From Temnopleurus reevesii (lineage: Eukaryota; Echinodermata; Echinoidea; Temnopleuroida; Temnopleuridae), in NCBI GenBank assembly GCA_036244855.1, contig BQKZ01000485.1, positions 102,396-158,129 of the forward strand: a stretch of 55,734 nt of DNA, given 5' to 3'. The notes under the pieces were generated by a model that saw only the letters and a program-made list of their open reading frames with translations, ran no database searches and had not been told where the DNA came from. The position numbers were made by a program, and so were the translations under genes. Below, piece by piece: positions 53,061 through 55,734 of this stretch (the first letter of the stretch is position 1; every line of letters begins with the position of its first letter).

Positions 53061-53184
53061 GCCCCAGTCACATTGAAGCCCTGACTGAATGTGATACAAC
53101 AAAACTCTTTGTTTGGAGGCACTGTGAGCTGATCAAAGTGTCATGTTGAATCCTCTTGCTTCTGAGCTTCTATGTGACCGGGGC
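53061..53184. mobile_element. Hairpin MITE, about 124 bp
   Basis: GCCCCAGTCACATTGAAGC at the left and GCCCCGGTCACATAGAAGC inverted at the right (17 of 19 identical). Target duplication not clear. Confidence 0.68.
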
Positions 53185-53444
53185 TTTAAAGAATCCTCTG
53201 AAGGACCATCATAACAATATTTCACAGCATGCATGCATGCATTGTCTGTGCACACTTCTGTGTTGATCCTAACATGGTGGAAAATCAGCATCACGCTCAA
53301 GCACCATGTCCTGTCCATAGATTTAGCTCAATGGTTTTAATATCTATCATCACTTCTTCTTCCAATTCTGATAAACACAAGCACGCGAATTACAATAGGA
53401 TTAAATCAGTGCAATATTTTTATCCACAATTTAAGATTGTTGAT

Positions 53445-53487
53445 AGTCAAACCTGTACTGTCTAATAGGACACATCAAGGGAAACAA
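53445..53487. repeat. Fragment related to the 39992-40076 element
   Basis: Begins AGTCAAACCTG and continues with CTA.T.GGAC.CATC.AAGGGA, matching the left half of the hairpin in intron 3. No right arm is recognised. Confidence 0.5.
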
Positions 53488-53743
53488 GAACAGGTATTTC
53501 ACTGTACTTTCAATAAACTTTAAAACGGGTAAAACGGGGACCAAAAGTACATCATTTTGCGCGTATATACTCTAATTGTTTTTTTTTATTTTTCTCTCAG
53601 ATTGAAATGACTATCCCAGAACATAATCCCTAGAGTGATCCACTGCATTCAATATTCAGATTTTATTTATGCCCACTGCAATGTTCCTATTCGCTCCATT
53701 TTATGGTACCAAGACATACATTTTAAAAGTATGAGGATGTGTA

Positions 53744-54020
53744 TGAAAGGAATAAAAGGAAGGGTGGGCAGGAGAAAGACATATGTTAGAGATAGAGAAA
53801 GAGATTGAGGAGAAAAGAAAACAGATGTGGGGAATATAGAATGAGAGGGAAGAGAAAGAGCTGAGAGGGGAAATATACATTATTTTGGAAGGATAGGAGA
53901 GAGGTGTAGAAAACGAGAGACAGAGGACTTAGAAGGAGATATTGGGGACACAGATCAGAGAAAGGAAAAAGCAGAGGGTGGAAATAAAAATAAGATTTAG
54001 GGGGAAGAGATAGAGAGGGA
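53744..54020. repeat. Polypurine (GA-rich) tract
   Basis: GGAAG, GAGA and GGGGA words dominate for about 280 bases immediately before the 54083 MITE. No fixed period. Complementary in character to the polypyrimidine tracts of the introns. Confidence 0.75.
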
Positions 54021-54082
54021 GACTGGGATATAAAGGTCGAAGTGAAATAATGGGGTCATACAAAAAATGATAGAGAACTACA

Positions 54083-54248
54083 GGTGTTTTACCAAGATAA
54101 GAAAGACTATACGCAGACTTTACGTTCGACTAGTATCCCTTCTTGTGCGTAATGGTTCACATTATTATGCACATTCAGCGCAAGAACTGTTACCAATCGA
54201 ACGTAAAGTCGTGCGTAACTTTAAGAACGACTTGGTGAAACACCACCC
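54083..54248. mobile_element. Hairpin MITE, about 166 bp
   Basis: Left GGTGTTTTACCAAG and inverted right GGTGTTTCACCAAG, with inner mirrored ACTTTACG/CGTAAAGT segments. It shares its right-hand internal sequence with 45773-45925. Part of an accidental open frame (54067-54387) overlies it. Confidence 0.68.
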
Positions 54249-55734
54249 AGCAGAACTCATAATACTAAATCATGTTCCAAGTTCTGTAGAGATAACAGCT
54301 GGAAAGAAGAGACAAAAAGGATATAGAGAGTGGGAAAGTCAGTGTCGTTTTTGTTATATATTCAGTCATATGAAAGAAGTAAACTGAATTATATCAATTG
54401 GACTTAATTCCCTTGGGTCCCCATCGATATAAAGCAAAACGAATGGTGTTAATTAATATCGACTTGGTGCTCATATCAGGCAACATCTGAAAAGCGTTTC
54501 AATGAAATTACCAAGCGATCAGATTGGCTTTAATCTGACACTGGAATGGAATACAAAAAAGTGATGTTTTCTTAACACCATGATATATCAACTCTACAAG
54601 ACTATTGGAATCAATTTCTTACACTTTTTCAAGTGTTGCCGGACATGAGCATCAGTTGATTTTAAATTCAAGCATAATGAAGACCGAATTAGTGATGGGG
54701 ATATAAAAACACAACCAACAAAAGCCCCCCCCCCCCCTTTAAGAGTATATCAATAGAGAAGGTCCAGTAATAAAATTTAGCAGTAATGTTAGTGAAACCC
54801 CCGACTAGATTTGATTGTGAACATCATTGAATCAAATCAAATTAATTTATTGATATATAATCCAACTATGGATTATTATCAACATCATCCATTATTGATA
54901 AACGAGTTTCAATTACAACCTTTCTTTTCTTGATATCTGAGCACACATCAAGCGGATATTGTAAATTGTGAAAAGTTATGAATGTATTTATGCAAGCTCC
55001 TTGTACCTAGAATTAAAAAAAAAACGAAGAAGAAGATGGTGGGGGTGGGGTAGACGAGCAATATATTCATGAACTTAGGGGAATAGGAAAGAGATGTGAA
55101 AAAAATGAGCAACGGGAAAATTAGTAAGGGAAATTGGACAACAGTGGTGCAAATTAAAAGAAAATAAAAAAAACACAGGAAAAAAACACCAATAATTTGA
55201 TAAATCTGAGAAGCGTTTCCACGTAATATTATTATTTTGTTCCACAATGAAATTTGAACAATTTAAGAGTGCTCCGCTCGATTTACCAATATTTTGGGAT
55301 TGCCTTTTTTTTTAATTCATCAGTTATTCCGTAATCTACTGAAGATATCAAAGGCCTATCAAAGTCACTGATCGGATTTGATATAAAAAAATATTAAAAG
55401 CATGTGGGGATTGACAAGGAAAAGGTATGACTATTTTACAAAGATAATGGTAGAGATTTTAGGATGAGTCTACCCCCACAAATTCATAATTTACTTGTTT
55501 AATCAAGATTCTTTAACCTCCTTTAAAGTGATCGACGAAACGGTCATTTTTTTTTTTTAGCCTCGAGTTCAACTTACGAGTGAGGAAAATTTGCACAAGT
55601 TTATGGAAGGGGAAAGAAAAACAGAATAAAGGAGAAACTTAAAGCATGGCAACAATCCTCCTTTTCTCCTTAATAAGATAATATTGGGGTACCAATTAAT
55701 TGATGATTGGGGGACCGCCCCCCCCCCCCCATAC

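Larger units (their letters stand above)
50803..55734. other. Downstream flank without recognised gene
   Basis: After the probable poly(A) site the sequence is AT-rich and non-coding: a GT microsatellite, two hairpin MITEs, a GA-rich tract and poly-C runs (about 54725-54737, 55718-55730). The open frames 51964-52353 and 54948-55247 lack recognisable domains. It may include part of a longer 3' UTR. Confidence 0.5.

Noticed and set aside
54067..54387. 106-codon plus-strand frame downstream of the gene
   Set aside because: Largely overlies a hairpin MITE; no coding evidence.
1..55734. CRISPR array, prokaryotic operon, phage or defence system
   Set aside because: The gene has spliceosomal introns and no bacterial gene organisation; the only tandem arrays are satellites.

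Overview
This is a eukaryotic, AT-rich genomic window from an invertebrate animal. It holds one recognisable protein-coding gene on the + strand: the membrane-anchored casein kinase 1 gamma (CSNK1G; the family of fly gilgamesh and worm csnk-1). Eleven coding exons, all with AG acceptors and GT donors and with phases that join exactly, run from 3495 to 47873 and give 438 codons plus a stop. The organism is probably a marine invertebrate, perhaps an echinoderm or another invertebrate deuterostome. That guess rests on the CK1 gamma sequence, the large repeat-littered introns, the excess of TACATGTA-type words and the AGCGCTATAT-(ATT)n retroposon tails; it is weak, and the species cannot be named. 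Assembly scars (three N runs, an untrimmed Nextera mate-pair junction, a false-looking duplication) mark it as a short-read scaffold.

Layout. 1-3106: upstream or first-intron sequence with two adjacent hairpin MITEs. 3107-3669: probable 5' UTR plus the first coding exon (N-terminus and glycine loop). 3670-8236: intron 1. 8237-8277: 41-base exon 2 (catalytic lysine). 8278-24775: 16.5-kb intron 2, holding a triplicated ~140-bp repeat, a 1.4-kb 11-bp minisatellite, and a gap flanked by the adapter. 24776-24845: exon 3. 24846-40166: 15.3-kb intron 3, full of terminal-inverted-repeat elements, with a 226-base gap between two near-identical 474-bp copies. 40167-47873: compact 3' half with eight exons (rest of the kinase domain, the gamma-specific tail and the Cys-Cys-Cys lipidation site). 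47874 to about 50.8 kb: probable 3' UTR. The remainder to 55734 shows no gene, only MITEs and low-complexity tracts.

The kinase is expected to sit on the inner face of the plasma membrane through palmitoylated C-terminal cysteines and to phosphorylate LRP5/6 in Wnt signalling. The most interesting gene-level anomaly is a partial duplicate of exon 10 at 46772-46810. It keeps its acceptor and reading frame with only synonymous changes, then runs through one N into unrelated sequence that stays open for 53 more codons. If real and spliced, it would make a CK1 gamma without the membrane anchor; if not, it is an assembly or allele scar. I found no operon, CRISPR array, defence system, viral gene or other undescribed multi-gene system. 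The novelty here lies in repeats, MITE families and the exon-10 duplication.
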